From positions 109,791 through 173,790 of the forward strand of contig JAAWDG010000017.1 in the NCBI GenBank assembly GCA_022793655.1: DNA of 64,000 bases. Reading direction: 5' to 3'. Below, one piece after another: positions 39,194 through 48,611 of the stretch; the stretch's first letter is position 1; each line of letters starts with the position of its first letter. The stretch is from Clostridiales bacterium (GTDB taxonomy: Bacteria > Bacillota > Clostridia > Oscillospirales > CAG-272). The notes under the pieces were generated by a model that did no database searches, was not told where the DNA came from, and saw only the letters and a program-made list of their open reading frames with translations. A program made the translations under genes and the position numbers.

Positions 39194-40687
39194 ATGGATA
39201 TGTATTATGTAAGCACCCGCGGCGGTGATGAAAAAAAATCAGCAGCCGAGGCCATTAAACAAGGAATTGCGGAAAACGGAGGCCTTTTTATGCCCTTTAG
39301 GCTCCCTCGCATCACCCAAGAGGATTTAGAAAAACTCGTGCCAATGAACTATCCTGCACGAGCCGCTCATATTCTCTCTTTATTTTTGACCGATTATCAG
39401 TTCGAAGAGCTGTTAAAGGACTGCGAGCAAGCATACTGTGAAGATAAATTTCCCGGCGGCCCTGCACCGATTACCGACTATTCAGACAAAATAAAAATGT
39501 TAGAGTTATGGCATGGCCCAACCTGTGCTTTTAAAGATATGGCCTTGCAAATCATGCCGCGCATGTTGGCAAGAGCGCTGACCCAAACCGAAGAAACAAG
39601 AACCGCGCTTATTTTAGTGGCCACCAGCGGCGACACAGGCAAAGCCGCGTTAGAAGGCTATAAAGATGTGCCTGGTGTAAAAATACAAGTTTTCTATCCG
39701 GTTGACGGCGTATCCAATATGCAAAAAAGGCAAATGGCCGTGCAAGAAGGCGAAAACGTGTGCGTATGCGCTATCAAAGGCAATTTTGATGACGCGCAAA
39801 ACGGCGTAAAAAAGATTTTTGGCGATGCTGCTTTCAATGAACTGCTTGAACAAAAAGGATATTTCTTATCCAGCGCCAACTCCATTAACTGGGGACGTCT
39901 CTGTCCGCAAATTGTTTACTATATTTCCGCGTATTGTGATATGGTGGAGCGGGGTGATCTTGCAATGGGTGAAACCTTAGATGTTTGCGTGCCCACCGGC
40001 AATTTCGGCAATATCTTTGCCGCTTTCATCGCTAAACAAATGGGTCTGCCGATTGGAAAACTCATCTGCGCTTCCAACCGCAACAACATATTAACCGATT
40101 TTCTAAATACCGGCGTTTATGACAAGAATAGGCCCTTCTATGCAACCATGAGCCCCTCGATGGATATTTTGATTTCCTCCAATTTAGAAAGACTGCTCTA
40201 TTTCCTGTGCGGTGCCGAAGAAACCGCCATGCACATGGAGGCGCTGGCCCATAGCGGAAAATACGAAATTTCCAAAGAGACAAGGAACGCGTTATCTTCC
40301 CACTTTGTCGGCGCGTTCTGTTCGGAAGAAGAAACAACGCACACCATCAAAACCGCTTTTGATAATGGCTATCTTTGCGATACGCACACCGCTGTTGCGC
40401 TGAAATGCGCGCTGGCCTATGCAAAAGAAAATGAAGAGCAAGCAGCAAATAAACTGTTAGTGGTCTCGACTGCTTCTCCCTATAAATTTGCACCCAGTGT
40501 GCTTACTGCCCTCGGACAAGAAATACCCGAAAATGAATTTGACTCAATTGACGCACTGATGGAGGCAACCGGCACGAAAGCTCCTGCACCGCTGCTTTGC
40601 TTGAAAGATAAAAAAATCCGCTTCGAGCAAACCATCGAAGCGGATGCTATGGAGAGCGCGGTACTCTCTTTTACGAAATCAAATTGA
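39194..40687 (+). CDS. thrC: threonine synthase
   Basis: ThrC converts O-phosphohomoserine to threonine with PLP. The 497-residue length matches the long type II class. The PLP lysine is in HGPTCAFKDMALQ (near 111), phosphate contacts in VATSGDTGKAALEGY, and SANSINWGRLCPQIVYY and PTGNFGNIFAAF are typical. AGAAAGG precedes the ATG. No thrB or homoserine dehydrogenase gene is present, which raises the question whether the apgM-like gene 3.5 kb upstream supplies homoserine kinase. The 3' end overlaps the convergent DUF1540 gene by 9 bases with no visible terminator. Confidence 0.95.
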   Translation: MDMYYVSTRGGDEKKSAAEAIKQGIAENGGLFMPFRLPRITQEDLEKLVPMNYPARAAHILSLFLTDYQFEELLKDCEQAYCEDKFPGGPAPITDYSDKIKMLELWHGPTCAFKDMALQIMPRMLARALTQTEETRTALILVATSGDTGKAALEGYKDVPGVKIQVFYPVDGVSNMQKRQMAVQEGENVCVCAIKGNFDDAQNGVKKIFGDAAFNELLEQKGYFLSSANSINWGRLCPQIVYYISAYCDMVERGDLAMGETLDVCVPTGNFGNIFAAFIAKQMGLPIGKLICASNRNNILTDFLNTGVYDKNRPFYATMSPSMDILISSNLERLLYFLCGAEETAMHMEALAHSGKYEISKETRNALSSHFVGAFCSEEETTHTIKTAFDNGYLCDTHTAVALKCALAYAKENEEQAANKLLVVSTASPYKFAPSVLTALGQEIPENEFDSIDALMEATGTKAPAPLLCLKDKKIRFEQTIEADAMESAVLSFTKSN

Positions 40688-40879
40688 CCGCTCTTTATAC
40701 GTTGCGCATGCTGTTTCTTTTCCGTCACGTGCATACGAATGACCAACTGTGATGCGATCAGCGCAGCAATATCGCTCGCCATCGTGATAAACGCAGCTGG
40801 TAACCTCACACCGTACGCCGCGTATATGCTCGGGAACCACATCATTTCGATTTGCTAACAAATTTTCAAATAAAGCCAC
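40679..40879 (-). CDS. DUF1540 small cysteine-rich protein
   Basis: A 66-residue protein with the DUF1540 pattern: VRCEVTSCVYHDGERYCCADRITVG and a final ETACATY, giving five spaced cysteines that could bind metal (motif CEVTSC...CCAD). Function is unknown; the family is frequent in spore-forming clostridia. The start is a GTG with AGGGTGA eight bases upstream. It is convergent with thrC and overlaps its last codons. The opposite strand has no competing gene here beyond thrC's end. Confidence 0.75.
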   Translation of the reverse strand: MALFENLLANRNDVVPEHIRGVRCEVTSCVYHDGERYCCADRITVGHSYARDGKETACATYKERSI

Positions 40880-40935
40880 TTTTCATTCACCCTGTCTTAG
40901 TGTAAACAAAAAAATGAACTTTTATGGGAGGAAAC

Positions 40936-41652
40936 ATGTCCCTTTTTGTCCTTTCCGATACACATTTGTCAGAGAGCGCCGAAAAACCAATGGATATTTT
41001 CGGCGCACGCTGGCTTCATTATACAGAAAAACTGAAAGAAAATTGGCTTAAAACCGTGAAACCAGAAGACGCTGTCATCATACCAGGCGATATTTCTTGG
41101 GCCATGACACTCGCTGAAGCCGAACAAGATCTTTTACTGCTGGGCGCTCTGCCTGGCAAGAAAATTTTATGCCGGGGCAATCATGATTATTTTTGGACAT
41201 CGCTCTCCAAAATGAAATCATTTTTAGCTGAAAAAGGCATTGAACAAATTGAATTTTTGCAGAACAATGCATTTGCCTGCGAAAATATCATCATTACCGG
41301 TACACGCGGCTGGTATGCCTCGGCGGCTGACGCACCAGACGGCGCCGATTTTGATAAAATTACAGCAAGGGAACTGCTGCGCTTTGAAATGAGCTTACAA
41401 GAAGCCGGCAAAATACAAGCGCAAAGCGAAAGTGAATATGAATGGATCGCTGTTTTCCATTTCCCGCCGCTTTTAGGCGACTATGTGAATCATGATATTC
41501 TACAACTTTTAAAAAAATATCAAATTAAGAGGGTCTATTTTGGCCACATTCATGGGCTTTATCATCTGCCGCCTGTGACGATATTTGACGGCATCGCGTT
41601 TCATTTAGTCTCTGCAGATTACCTGAATTTTTACCCATTCAGGATAAATTGA
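40936..41652 (+). CDS. metallophosphoesterase
   Basis: A 238-residue calcineurin-like phosphoesterase. Metal ligands appear in order: LSDTHLS, PGDISWAM, CRGNHDYFW, VFHFPPL and FGHIHGLYH. It fits the COG1768-type predicted phosphohydrolases, substrate unknown. The ATG at 40936 is preceded by TGGGAGGAAAC; the ATG at 40924 lies just before that ribosome site and is not used. Confidence 0.88.
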   Translation: MSLFVLSDTHLSESAEKPMDIFGARWLHYTEKLKENWLKTVKPEDAVIIPGDISWAMTLAEAEQDLLLLGALPGKKILCRGNHDYFWTSLSKMKSFLAEKGIEQIEFLQNNAFACENIIITGTRGWYASAADAPDGADFDKITARELLRFEMSLQEAGKIQAQSESEYEWIAVFHFPPLLGDYVNHDILQLLKKYQIKRVYFGHIHGLYHLPPVTIFDGIAFHLVSADYLNFYPFRIN

Positions 41653-41673
41653 CAAATTTTTGACATTTTTGTA

Positions 41674-41702
41674 TTGACTTTGCCCCACAAAGCAAGTAAA
41701 AT
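41674..41702 (+). promoter_or_regulatory. promoter of tig
   Basis: TTGACT (41674-41679), 17 bases, TAAAAT (41697-41702), 36 bases before the tig ATG. Another TTGACA lies at 41649-41665 region without a matching -10. Confidence 0.65.
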
Positions 41703-41738
41703 AATATAGTTATGAAAGAAAGCTGGAGGAAGGATAAA

Positions 41739-43097
41739 ATGAGCTTAAAAAATGTAACCTCGCCCGAAACCAACCTAAGAGAAATCGAATTCAATATAGA
41801 AAAAGATGTTTTCGAGAATGCTGTTACGAAGGTTTTTAAAAAGAACGCTGCGAAAATGACTGTGCCTGGTTTTAGAAAAGGCAAGGCACCAAGACACATT
41901 ATTGAAAAAATGTATGGAAAAGGCGTTTTTTATGAAGATGCAATCAACGAAGTGCTTCCCGAAGCATATGATGAAGCAGTAAAAGAATCCGGACTCGACA
42001 TTGTGGGCCGGCCTGAATTCGATATTGTATCAATAGAAGACGGCGTCACCATGAAAGCAAAGGTTTATATTAAACCTGAAGTAAGTATTACAAATTATAA
42101 AGGTCTTGAACTGACCAAAACCATTACGCCGGTCACCGATGAGCAAATTGACGCGGAAATTGAGAGAGTACGCGACAGAAATGCAAGACAAATCGAAATT
42201 ACCGATCGCGCTGCCCAAATGGGCGATATTGTCAACTTTGATTTTGACGGTTATTTGGATGGCACGCCGTTTGAAGGCGGCAAAAGCGAGAGCTTTGATT
42301 TAACACTTGGTTCCGGTCAGTTTATTCCCGGTTTTGAAGAACAAATCGCGGGCCACAATCCCGGTGATGATTTTGATGTAAACGTTACGTTCCCTGAAGA
42401 TTATCATGCATCTGAATTAGCCGGAAAAGAAGCTGTATTCAAATGCAAGCTGAACACCATAAAATTCAGCGAAAAGCCCGCGTTAGATGATGAATTCGCA
42501 AAAGATGTTTCTGAATTTGATACGTTGGCTGAATACAAAGCCGATATTAAGGCTAAAATGGAAGCAAGCAGCGAAAAAGAAGCTGAAAAGAAATTAGATG
42601 ATCAGCTGATGGATGCTTTAATTGCCAATATGGAAGCTGATATTCCGCCGGTTATGATTGATGAAGAAGCCGAAAACTTCTTGCGCGATTATGACAACCG
42701 TTTAAAGAGTCAGGGGCTTGATCTTTCAACCTATTTAAAATATACAGGTATGACGCTTGATTCCATGCGGGAACAGTTTAAACCCATGGCGCAAAAACAA
42801 GTTAGTACCCGTTTAGCTCTTGAAAAAATCGTTGCTCTTGAAAATATTGAAGTAAACGATGAAGAGTTAGAAACAGAATACCAAAAGATTGCTGATTCTT
42901 ATCAGGGCGTCACGTTAGAGCAGGTAAAATCTCTCATTCAGGCCGACACACTGAAAAAAGACGTAGCGGTTGAAAAAGCAGTTAAGCTGGTAAAAGACGC
43001 CGCCAAGATTAAAGAAGAGCAAGCGGTAGTAGGCGAAACTAAGGAGTCCCCTGCCCAAAACGAAAAAACGGACAACGAAAAGACAGACGCTGAATAA
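41739..43097 (+). CDS. tig: trigger factor
   Basis: Ribosome-bound chaperone and peptidyl-prolyl isomerase, 452 residues. The N-terminal ribosome-docking domain contains FRKGKAPRHIIEKMYG, the FKBP-like domain (about 155-245) contains GDIVNFDFDGYLDGTPFEGG and FIPGFEEQIAGHNPGDDF, and the rest is the helical substrate cradle. An acidic, lysine- and glutamate-rich tail of about 30 residues ends the protein. The ATG at 41739 follows GGAGGAAGGATAAA; an earlier ATG at 41712 lies before that site. tig-clpP-clpX is a conserved order. Confidence 0.95.
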   Translation: MSLKNVTSPETNLREIEFNIEKDVFENAVTKVFKKNAAKMTVPGFRKGKAPRHIIEKMYGKGVFYEDAINEVLPEAYDEAVKESGLDIVGRPEFDIVSIEDGVTMKAKVYIKPEVSITNYKGLELTKTITPVTDEQIDAEIERVRDRNARQIEITDRAAQMGDIVNFDFDGYLDGTPFEGGKSESFDLTLGSGQFIPGFEEQIAGHNPGDDFDVNVTFPEDYHASELAGKEAVFKCKLNTIKFSEKPALDDEFAKDVSEFDTLAEYKADIKAKMEASSEKEAEKKLDDQLMDALIANMEADIPPVMIDEEAENFLRDYDNRLKSQGLDLSTYLKYTGMTLDSMREQFKPMAQKQVSTRLALEKIVALENIEVNDEELETEYQKIADSYQGVTLEQVKSLIQADTLKKDVAVEKAVKLVKDAAKIKEEQAVVGETKESPAQNEKTDNEKTDAE

Positions 43098-43137
43098 AAT
43101 TTTGCCTATTTCAAAATACAGAAAGGAATGATTTTGC

Positions 43138-43722
43138 ATGGCATTAGTACCAACCGTCATTGAACAAACAAATCGTGGAGAAAGAGCGTATGATATCTAT
43201 TCTCGTCTTTTGACAGACCGAATCATCTTTTTAGCCGACGAAGTGAATGACGTAACCGCTTCTTTAGTCGTAGCGCAGTTATTGTTTTTAGAGGCGCAGG
43301 ATCCTGATAAAGACATATCGCTCTACATAAATTCGCCAGGTGGGTCTGTGACTGCCGGGTTAGCAATTTATGACACGATGAATTATATAAAATGCGATGT
43401 TTCTACCATTTGCATAGGCATGGCTGCCAGTATGGGTGCTTTCCTTCTCTCCAGCGGCGCAAAGGGCAAACGCATTGCTCTGCCAAATAGCGAGATTATG
43501 ATTCATCAGCCTTTAGGCGGTTTTCAAGGGCAAGCAACCGACATTAAGATTCATGCAGAAAACATTTTGAAGATTAAAGATCGGCTCAATGAAATTTTAG
43601 CTAAAAACACGGGCAAACCATTAGAGCAAATTATCAGCGATACGGAGCGTGATAATTTTATGACTGCCCAAGAAGCACTAAACTATGGGCTCATCGATAA
43701 AGTATACGAAAAAAGAGCATAA
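43138..43722 (+). CDS. clpP: ATP-dependent Clp protease proteolytic subunit
   Basis: ClpP forms the 14-subunit protease barrel fed by ClpX. The 194-residue protein has the catalytic serine in [14 protein letters not shown] and the histidine in [16 protein letters not shown]; the aspartate is in the later [13 protein letters not shown] region. The N-terminus [24 protein letters not shown] is typical. GAAAGGAATG lies before the ATG. No CtsR-type operator was recognised. Confidence 0.96.
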   Translation: MALVPTVIEQTNRGERAYDIYSRLLTDRIIFLADEVNDVTASLVVAQLLFLEAQDPDKDISLYINSPGGSVTAGLAIYDTMNYIKCDVSTICIGMAASMGAFLLSSGAKGKRIALPNSEIMIHQPLGGFQGQATDIKIHAENILKIKDRLNEILAKNTGKPLEQIISDTERDNFMTAQEALNYGLIDKVYEKRA

Positions 43723-43807
43723 ATGACCTTTTTCGTTTTGACTTTTTTAACAACAGCAAATTGCTGCATAGCTTAGCTGCAATTCTACAAAGAAAGGTTA
43801 TTATCAC

Positions 43808-45064
43808 ATGGCTAATAACGTAAAGAACAACGACCAACCTCGTTGTTCTTTTTGCGGGCGTACCGAAGAACAAGTCTTGTTTTTGATACCATCGCCCACC
43901 GGCGCTTGTATCTGTGACGGCTGTATTGACGCTTGCAATGAATTGATTTACGCAGAAACACATCTGCCTGATAAGAATAAGCAAGATGTTGGGCTCACTC
44001 TCTCTACACTGCCCAAGCCAAAAGAAATAAAGGCAGCGCTGGATGAATATGTGATTGGACAGAATGCAGCGAAAAAGGCGCTTTCGGTAGCTGTTTATAA
44101 TCATTACAAACGCATTCTCTCGAAAGAAAAGGGCCAAAACGAAAACGGTGTTGAAATTCAAAAAAGCAATGTCTTGCTGTTGGGACCAACCGGCGTCGGT
44201 AAAACCTATCTTGCACAGACATTAGCCAAAACACTGAAAGTTCCCTTTGCCATTGCCGACGCGACTACACTCACTGAGGCAGGTTATGTCGGTGAAGATG
44301 TAGAAAACATCTTGTTAAAACTGATTCAAGCTGCTGATTACGATGTAGAAAAAGCCGAAAGAGGCATTATTTATATCGATGAAATCGATAAAATCTCTCG
44401 CCGAAGCGAAAATCGATCCATTACCAGAGATGTTTCAGGTGAAGGCGTCCAGCAAGCGCTGTTAAAGATCTTGGAGGGAACGGTTTCCAACGTGCCCCCT
44501 CAAGGCGGGCGCAAACATCCCAATCAAGATTTTATCCAGATCAATACCGAAAACATTCTGTTTATTTGCGGCGGCGCTTTTGATACGCTGGACCAGATTA
44601 TTAAAAAACGGCAAGGAAATCAAACGATTGGTTTTGAGTCAACCATTTTGACCAGCGGTGAAAAACGTGCTAAAAATATTTACAAAGATGTCAACGCACA
44701 TGACATTGTCAAATTCGGTCTAATTCCTGAATTAGTTGGCCGTTTGCCTGTCATCGTTGCATTAGAGGCACTCGACAGTGACGCCTTGATTCGTATCTTG
44801 ACAGAGCCTAAAAATTCTGTACTCAAGCAATATACCGCTTTAGTCGGCATGGATCAGGTAGAACTTTCTTTTGATGATGACGCGCTCAAAAAAGTGGCTG
44901 AACTAGCCATCGATAGAAATACAGGCGCCAGAGGGCTTCGAGCGATTATGGAAGAAATGATGCAAGACATCATGTATGAAATTCCATCCATGGAAGATAT
45001 TCAAAAGGTCACTGTCACCGCACAAGTGGTAGACGGAACCGGAAAACCAATTTATAGCAAATAA
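43808..45064 (+). CDS. clpX: ATP-dependent Clp protease ATP-binding subunit ClpX
   Basis: AAA+ unfoldase that delivers substrates to ClpP, 418 residues. An N-terminal zinc domain (CSFCGRTEE...[10 protein letters not shown]) is followed by the AAA+ core with Walker [15 protein letters not shown], Walker [12 protein letters not shown], the sensor region and the IGF loop (QTIGFES) that docks on ClpP. AGAAAGG stands before the ATG. A strong bidirectional terminator follows the stop. Confidence 0.97.
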   Translation: MANNVKNNDQPRCSFCGRTEEQVLFLIPSPTGACICDGCIDACNELIYAETHLPDKNKQDVGLTLSTLPKPKEIKAALDEYVIGQNAAKKALSVAVYNHYKRILSKEKGQNENGVEIQKSNVLLLGPTGVGKTYLAQTLAKTLKVPFAIADATTLTEAGYVGEDVENILLKLIQAADYDVEKAERGIIYIDEIDKISRRSENRSITRDVSGEGVQQALLKILEGTVSNVPPQGGRKHPNQDFIQINTENILFICGGAFDTLDQIIKKRQGNQTIGFESTILTSGEKRAKNIYKDVNAHDIVKFGLIPELVGRLPVIVALEALDSDALIRILTEPKNSVLKQYTALVGMDQVELSFDDDALKKVAELAIDRNTGARGLRAIMEEMMQDIMYEIPSMEDIQKVTVTAQVVDGTGKPIYSK

Positions 45065-45108
45065 AAACATAGCTGCTTCTGTGCTAAGCAAAAGCAGCTA
45101 TGTTTTTT
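45065..45108. terminator. bidirectional terminator after clpX
   Basis: AAACATAGCTGCTT (45065-45078) and AAGCAGCTATGTTT (45092-45105), 14 bp, with TTT tail on the plus strand and A-rich flank serving the opposing gene. Confidence 0.88.
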
Positions 45109-45123
45109 CATGAATGCAATCCC

Positions 45124-45393
45124 TTATTTGTTCCGATGGGCTAGCTTGATAAACATAACCACACAACCAATCAGTAAAAAGAGACCAATAGCAAGAAGCA
45201 AAAGACTCATCGGCCAATTCTGATGAAATAGATAAACACTGAACCAAAAAATACCGACGATGATCGATGCGAAAAACATAATCAAACCAACGAATATCGG
45301 CCAACGAATCCATCGACTTATTTTTTTATTCTGGCAAATGGCGAAACAGCCTTCCATTATACACTCTAAAATAAATTCTACAACATACTCCAT
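45124..45393 (-). CDS. small membrane protein of unknown function
   Basis: An 89-residue protein with two clear hydrophobic helices (about residues 32-54 and 61-82), a short amphipathic N-terminus with two cysteines, and a basic tail. I do not recognise a family. The ATG follows TTAGGTG. It lies 50 bases downstream of the larger membrane protein gene on the same strand and may belong to its transcript. Confidence 0.6.
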   Translation of the reverse strand: MEYVVEFILECIMEGCFAICQNKKISRWIRWPIFVGLIMFFASIIVGIFWFSVYLFHQNWPMSLLLLAIGLFLLIGCVVMFIKLAHRNK

Positions 45394-45444
45394 GACGCAC
45401 CTAATATGCTTTCCCTCACCCGGGAACAGGTCTTCTCTTACCCA

Positions 45445-46806
45445 TTAATCCAACATATATTTAGCTTCGATATCCTCTATCAAAGCAGAAAATGTGGTCA
45501 TCGTGCTGGCCACAAACCCAATGGAACAAAGAAAGGTGAGCAACCACAAACCTGGCATCGCAAAGAAAGCAAAACGCTGGACGATACTAAAAATGGCTAA
45601 CAGCGAAGCTAACACAAAAGATATGGTGAGCTTACGGCTATGTTTCCTGTAAATAAATTCGTTCTGAGAGGAAAGCTGTTTTTCCTGATCGGTATAAACT
45701 ACATACGTATGCACATGCGCAAGTTCTTTCCAAACGTTAATAAACTGACGATAAAAGAAAATAAAGCACAACATTTCAATAATTGTCGCTGCCACGATTA
45801 CAATAAACAGAATATGAGCCGTTTGATTTCTTAAAACAACTGGTAAAACTGATTCAGAAAAGCCAAGATCTGATTCAGCCAAGCCATAAAGCAAACAAAA
45901 CGCGATTGTTAAACCATATTGAATAAGAGAGGCAATCAAAAACAAGATATTCCAAACCTTCGTATGCCTAAACAATTTGCTGGGCTCACACAAATTATAT
46001 TGCTGAATGAGCCATAAAATACTAAAAGCCGCCAATGCAAAGCCTGCATTAGGCAATATATTAACATTGTCAATGGTAAATGCCAGCATGCAAAGCAAGC
46101 CAAGCATCATCGTTTTGCTGATCAATCCAAACCGCTTGCGCATTAAAAAGCCCTGATGCACTAAAATTTTATCCTGATAAGCTTTAGCCGCGTTTTTGAA
46201 AAACACTGGCGTCATGATTGTTTTTAGATAAGAACGCATCATAAAAAACCAAACAAGACCTAACAGTGATACAATCGCGACATTGCCAAACGTAAACACT
46301 GTGCGATAATTAGAGGCTGTCTCTACTGGATAAAGATGAACAAAACCGGTCGTTTTACTCTCGGAAAGATATGTCAGGGCCGGCAGCAGACAAAGGGCTG
46401 CCTTAACAAAGACAAACAAATAAGTCATCGTAGCCGTCTGTGGTCCCTGCTCTTTTTCTACCGATGTGCCGTATTGCAAATGGGCGTTCGACAGCCCATT
46501 AAAAAATGGAATAAACGCCTTATAAGAAAACCAGAGTTCTAATAAAAAGAAGGTAAACACCAAGACCAAAGACCATGACGGATCAACAAACAACATAAAA
46601 AACATAGCGGCAAGCCGACCTAACGAAACATTGATTAAATTTAGAAATCCACGTTTTGCATCAGCGAGCGCAGGCACAAGATCGGGCAGTTCCCCCATCC
46701 CCCTTAAAATAAGAATATAGCCTATAAAATCAGGCAGTATATCAAATACACCCACATTTGGATTCATCAGAAAAACCACTCCGACCAGTAATACGCCCAT
46801 ATTCAT
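45445..46806 (-). CDS. polytopic membrane protein of unknown function
   Basis: A 453-residue protein with about ten hydrophobic helices and few charged loops. The opening NPNVGVFDILPDFIGYILILRG resembles a pattern seen in unnamed clostridial membrane proteins (FDILPDFIGYILI). The same layout recurs at the start of the next gene upstream, suggesting an old duplication. No transport or catalytic motif is visible. AAAGGGG precedes the paired ATGs at 46806 and 46800. Confidence 0.65.
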   Translation of the reverse strand: MNMGVLLVGVVFLMNPNVGVFDILPDFIGYILILRGMGELPDLVPALADAKRGFLNLINVSLGRLAAMFFMLFVDPSWSLVLVFTFFLLELWFSYKAFIPFFNGLSNAHLQYGTSVEKEQGPQTATMTYLFVFVKAALCLLPALTYLSESKTTGFVHLYPVETASNYRTVFTFGNVAIVSLLGLVWFFMMRSYLKTIMTPVFFKNAAKAYQDKILVHQGFLMRKRFGLISKTMMLGLLCMLAFTIDNVNILPNAGFALAAFSILWLIQQYNLCEPSKLFRHTKVWNILFLIASLIQYGLTIAFCLLYGLAESDLGFSESVLPVVLRNQTAHILFIVIVAATIIEMLCFIFFYRQFINVWKELAHVHTYVVYTDQEKQLSSQNEFIYRKHSRKLTISFVLASLLAIFSIVQRFAFFAMPGLWLLTFLCSIGFVASTMTTFSALIEDIEAKYMLD

Positions 46807-46862
46807 ATTCGATTCCCCTTTTGCACCATGATAAAAGTAATTCTGTTTGCTTACACAAAGAT

Positions 46863-47474
46863 TTATTGTTGGTTTTTGTGTTTGTTTCGCCGTAATACAG
46901 ACGGTTTTTCAGGCATGTCCTCGTCACCCTCCAGACAAATTCTTCGATAACAAGAACCAATATGAACAAAAATAAGCGCACGCAGCAAATATCCGGCCAT
47001 CTGCTGCACGGCAAAAACGCTGCCAGCCGGCAAAAACACTGCACTTGGTATCATTTCTTTGACATAAAGATTGCTGAACAGCGTAAAGCCATAGAAAAAA
47101 GCCACGATCCATAAATTGCGAATTGCTTTTCCGGCCAGTTTAGGCAGCTCGACCTCGAAAGCAAGCTCTTTTATGCCAACTAAAAAAAATACATAAAAAG
47201 CGAAAAGCACGCATGCTTCAACAACGATAACGATTGTCAAAAGTCCAAACTGAGCACCAAGGCCTGTCAACTGCAAAACAAATTTAAAACAACCGATCAC
47301 CGTTAAAGCGAGCATGAAATAACCCGCGTTCCTTAGCTGTTTGCCATAGCGGCCAAGCTGATAAAAAGCCGCCAACATGACGCCATAAGCAATAAAAGCA
47401 GGCGGTATATCCACGCCATGGTATGCACCGCAAAATGTGAGTGCATAGCCGATTAATAAAAGCCCAAAACCCAT
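46863..47474 (-). CDS. membrane protein related to its downstream neighbour
   Basis: A 203-residue protein with about five hydrophobic helices and a charged C-terminal tail. Its N-terminal GFGLLLIGYALTF...GVDIPPAFIAYGVMLAAFYQL can be laid over the GVLLVGVVFLM...VFDILPDFIGYILILRGMGEL region of the downstream gene, so the pair look like diverged paralogues, one short and one long. GGGAGAAAACAA precedes the ATG. No known function. Confidence 0.6.
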   Translation of the reverse strand: MGFGLLLIGYALTFCGAYHGVDIPPAFIAYGVMLAAFYQLGRYGKQLRNAGYFMLALTVIGCFKFVLQLTGLGAQFGLLTIVIVVEACVLFAFYVFFLVGIKELAFEVELPKLAGKAIRNLWIVAFFYGFTLFSNLYVKEMIPSAVFLPAGSVFAVQQMAGYLLRALIFVHIGSCYRRICLEGDEDMPEKPSVLRRNKHKNQQ

Positions 47475-47636
47475 TTGTTTTCTCCCATTCCATATGTTAT
47501 AGTGCCGCCTTGTTAAAAACTGACTTATCTTATTACTCCAGTAATTTTAGGGGCAACGATACCACAAGAAAATACCGTTTATGATAAAAATCATACACTT
47601 AACCTTATTCTAACACAATCAAACGTTATTTACAAC

Positions 47637-47665
47637 TTGACCTTATATGAAATATAGAATACAAT
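47637..47665 (+). promoter_or_regulatory. promoter of pgeF
   Basis: TTGACC (47637-47642), 17 bases, TACAAT (47660-47665). Only six bases separate the -10 box from the pgeF ATG, so the transcript may start at the start codon. Confidence 0.65.
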
Positions 47666-47671
47666 ATAAGT

Positions 47672-48463
47672 ATGAATCATTTTAACTTAATAAATCAAAA
47701 CAATGTAACATTTCATACCGCCAGCAATATAGCGCTAAGACACGGCTTTTCTACGCGCATAGGCGGTATATCATCGTTGGCACACACCGCTTCTATGAAT
47801 TTGGCGTTTGGCCGCGGAGACGATGAACAAATCGTGCTTAAAAACATGCATATTTTTTGCAGCGCATTATCCATTCAACCGGAAACGGTCATTAGTGCCA
47901 AGCAAATTCACTCGACCCTTGTTTATGAGGTAGGCGCCTCTGACACGGGTCTTTGTCGCTTTGAAGGCGACGGCTTTGTCACCAAAGAAAAAGATGTAGC
48001 GCTCCTTATTAAAATTGCTGATTGCGTGCCAATTCTTTTTCATGACCCGATCAATCACGTGATCGGCGCCTGCCACGCTGGCTGGCGGGGCACGGCAGCC
48101 GGCATTGCGCCCATGACCGCAGCACATATGTGCCGCTTGGGTGCAAAACCAGAAAACATACAAGCAGCTATTGGCCCCTGCATTCATTCCTGTTGCTATG
48201 AGGTATCAAGAGACTTTAAAGACACCGTAGCAAACTTGCAAAGTCCTGCGTTTGCTGATCAATTCATCAGACCGCTTGGTGCTTCCGGAAAATATCACGC
48301 TGATCTTTGCGGCATGAACCAATCTCTTTTAATGGAAGCTGGTATTTCTTTGCAGAACATCAATCTATGTCCTGCCTGCACCTGCTGCAAACCAGATCTT
48401 TATTTTTCACACCGGGCTACCAGCGGGGTACGTGGCACTATGGCTGCGATTATTTCGCTGTAA
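47672..48463 (+). CDS. pgeF: peptidoglycan editing factor PgeF / LACC1 family
   Basis: A 263-residue protein of the YfiH/LACC1 (DUF152) family, which includes purine nucleoside phosphorylases and an enzyme that removes wrongly incorporated amino acids from peptidoglycan precursors. The metal-binding blocks are visible: KQIHSTLVYEV, the VIGACHAGWRGTAAGI block with His and Cys, IGPCIHSCCYEV and the final LYFSHR. There is no ribosome site before the ATG, and the promoter lies so close that a leaderless message is likely. The nearest alternative starts are inside conserved sequence or lack a ribosome site. Confidence 0.88.
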   Translation: MNHFNLINQNNVTFHTASNIALRHGFSTRIGGISSLAHTASMNLAFGRGDDEQIVLKNMHIFCSALSIQPETVISAKQIHSTLVYEVGASDTGLCRFEGDGFVTKEKDVALLIKIADCVPILFHDPINHVIGACHAGWRGTAAGIAPMTAAHMCRLGAKPENIQAAIGPCIHSCCYEVSRDFKDTVANLQSPAFADQFIRPLGASGKYHADLCGMNQSLLMEAGISLQNINLCPACTCCKPDLYFSHRATSGVRGTMAAIISL

Positions 48464-48562
48464 ATCAACCTCCTCGCCCTGATAGGCAATCGCCATCATT
48501 CAATCTGCATGCATTTTTAGAATCGCATGGATGATAAGCGGTTTCTTGGCACAACCCCGTTC

Positions 48563-48591
48563 TTGATTTATTCAAGATTCTCTGCTATACT
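48563..48591 (+). promoter_or_regulatory. promoter of the Gld-like ABC operon
   Basis: TTGATT (48563-48568), 17 bases, TATACT (48586-48591). A second TATATAAT lies at 48597-48604. The leader is about 105 bases. Confidence 0.65.
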
Positions 48592-48611
48592 TTTTGGTAT
48601 ATAATGCAAAT

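Noticed and set aside
43723..43807. Hairpin AATTGC...GCAATT between clpP and clpX as a terminator
   Set aside because: The stem is short and imperfect and there is no T-run after it; clpX has no evident promoter of its own, so read-through is likely.
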